From contig JAANYP010000724.1 of NCBI GenBank assembly GCA_020465985.1, positions 694,001 through 758,000 on the forward strand: a stretch of DNA of 64,000 nucleotides, written 5' to 3'. The stretch's first letter is position 1; the number at the start of each line of letters is the position of its first letter. This DNA comes from Centrapalus pauciflorus (taxonomy: Eukaryota > Streptophyta > Magnoliopsida > Asterales > Asteraceae). The notes under the pieces were generated by a model. That model saw only the letters and a program-made list of their open reading frames with translations, ran no database searches and had not been told where the DNA came from. The position numbers were made by a program, and so were the translations under genes. Shown one piece after another: positions 62,719-64,000 of this stretch.

Positions 62719-62721
<3 letters not shown>
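62304..62721. mobile_element. M2: small inverted-repeat element in (TA)n
   Basis: The left end TCAGGTTCA...GTATCTCTCGA pairs with the complement of the right end (TCATGTTCA...GTATCTATAAGA); about 20 of 27 positions agree. The interior has GTGAATGG/CCATTCAC words in both orientations. 418 bp, no coding potential, (TA)n on both sides. Confidence 0.5.

Positions 62722-62794
<73 letters not shown>
62721..62794. repeat. (TA)n between M2 and M3
   Basis: About 37 TA units. Confidence 0.95.
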
Positions 62795-62796
<2 letters not shown>

Positions 62797-63230
62797 ATAG
62801 AGATCTATGGAAAACTATATTAGACTGGAGTACTGGAAAATCATATCAAATGTACATGTTCATTATGATAAAATGTTAAATTTCATGTAAAATTATAATA
62901 TACATATGTTCAAAATTGCATTATGATTAACTAATTCATATCATTTACATGTTTATTAAGACAAAATGTTTAATTTCATGCAAAAATGCGTAATATACAC
63001 ATGTTCATGCATATTGCACATTTGAACATGTGCATATTGTTATTTTGCATGAAATGAAACATTTTATCCTAATGAACATGTAAATGATGTGAACCAGTTA
63101 ATAATAATGTACATTTGAACATACGTTTATTGTAGTTGTGCATTAAATTTAACATTTTACCGTATGAACATTTACATTTAATATGATTTTCCAGTACTCC
63201 AGTCAAATATGGTTTTCCATATATCTTGAA

Positions 63231-63232
<2 letters not shown>
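62795..63232. mobile_element. M3: MITE with about 70-bp inverted repeats in (TA)n
   Basis: The left end (ATGGAAAACTATATTAGAC, TGGAGTACTGGAAAATCATA) is inverted at the right end (TATGATTTTCCAGTACTCCA, GTCAAATATGGTTTTCCAT) with few mismatches over about 70 bases. 438 bp, AT-rich, no coding region. The interior also has inverted ACATGTTCATTAGGAT-like words. Flanking DNA on both sides is (TA)n, as described for the rice Micron MITEs. Confidence 0.8.

Positions 63233-63328
<96 letters not shown>
63233..63328. repeat. (TA)n right of M3
   Basis: About 48 TA units. Poly Y-I frames across it are artefacts. 63329-63476 that follows is AT-rich with no feature seen. Confidence 0.95.
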
Positions 63329-63329
<1 letters not shown>

Positions 63330-63473
63330 CTGTTTTTTATTATTTTTAGTTTTAGTTTTATATGTGTGTGTGTTATATCTTTTAATCGGTTTGCGTCATT
63401 TTGTAACTTTAATAAGCTTTTGCAATTTTATTATTGTTTTTTGTTCCGAAAATAAGTTTTTATTGGGTTTGCG

Positions 63474-63476
<3 letters not shown>

Positions 63477-63547
<71 letters not shown>

Positions 63548-63608
63548 TGTATGTATGTATGTATGTATGTATGTATGTATGTATGTATGTATGTATGTAT
63601 GTATGTAT
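63477..63608. repeat. (TA)n(TATG)n compound microsatellite
   Basis: TA units to about 63519, then about 22 TATG units to 63608. Confidence 0.95.
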
Positions 63609-64000
63609 TCGGTTAAATTGAATATCTAAATGATTTGTTGTTCTATTCGTTCAAAAAAATTAAAAAGTAAAATAATTCGTCATTTTTTTAATTAGAAAAT
63701 TTTATAGAATGAATGATTGTTTTTTCGTTTGATTAAATTAAAAATCGGGGTTCGTATTTTTTTCGGAGAGAAAACTTTTAAAATTAAATCAGTTGGCGTT
63801 ATTTTCAACGGTTAAATTTAAGATCGAAATGGTTCGTCGTTTTAACCGAGCGAAAATATTTAGGACTAAACTGGTTGGCGGTTTTTTCCTTTGGTTAAAT
63901 TAAAAATTAAAATTTTTAATTGTTTTAATTGATAAAAAAACATTAAAACTAGATTAAGTGGTTGTTTTTTCCATTTAGTTAAATTGACGACCGAAATGGT
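63609..64000. repeat. AT-rich degenerate tandem repeat
   Basis: A loose unit of about 70-90 bases recurs: GGTTAAATT(A/G)A, a purine-rich piece with GAAATGGT, TTCGTCGTTTT, GAAAATTTT and AAACTGGTTGGCG-like words. Copies near 63610, 63700, 63810, 63890 and 63970. Too degenerate for sure boundaries; it runs off the window. Confidence 0.45.

Overview
This window is repeat DNA from a flowering plant. I see no host gene, tRNA, rRNA or CRISPR array in it. It is AT-rich and filled with long-terminal-repeat (LTR) retrotransposons inserted into one another, mostly Ty1/copia elements of the Sirevirus type (long coiled-coil Gag, initiator-tRNA-Met primer site, GGGGGAG polypurine blocks, an extra reading frame after pol in two of them). 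It also holds one Ty3/gypsy chromovirus, two nested solo LTRs plus part of a third, and small inverted-repeat DNA transposons lying in (TA)n microsatellites. The extra-ORF types and their abundance suggest a eudicot, most likely Asteraceae; that is inference. Element names (T, L, M) are mine.

Layout. 1-6873: T1, a minus-strand copia element, 5' LTR at 6210-6873, 3' end outside the window; it sits in L1 (6874-7634), part of an LTR. L1 lies in T2, a decayed minus-strand copia element (7635-8725 and 32603-33997). T2 is split by T3, a plus-strand Sirevirus (8726-32597) with two nearly identical LTRs and the target duplication AAATC. T3 carries gag, pol and an extra ORF, and the extra ORF is split by T4, a minus-strand Sirevirus (about 17880-31000) that has lost its 5' LTR. 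34040-34549 is a Gag sliver (T5) between the LTRs of T2 and T6. T6 (34550-41704, plus) is a decayed relative of T2 cut in its RNase H region by T7, a chromovirus with about 3 kb LTRs (41705-about 50703).

From 50704 on: a short unclassified fragment; M1, an inverted-repeat element split by solo LTR L2 (target duplication CAGTG); L2 split by solo LTR L3 (ACCAA); L3 split by T8, a minus-strand copia derivative without pol (53694-58970, TATAT). 62277-63608 holds two more inverted-repeat elements (M2, M3) with (TA)n on each side. 63609-64000 is AT-rich degenerate repeat.

Gag packages RNA; pol encodes protease, integrase, reverse transcriptase and RNase H; LTRs carry promoter and poly(A) signals. 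Every fully visible coding region has at least one break, so nothing here looks autonomous. The most interesting signals are non-coding: a promoter, 5' UTR and intron-like cassette before the extra ORF of T4; splice-acceptor-like sites between gag and pol in four families; a short repeat motif private to each group of elements; and six tandem hairpins with varying stems and a largely shared loop in T8.
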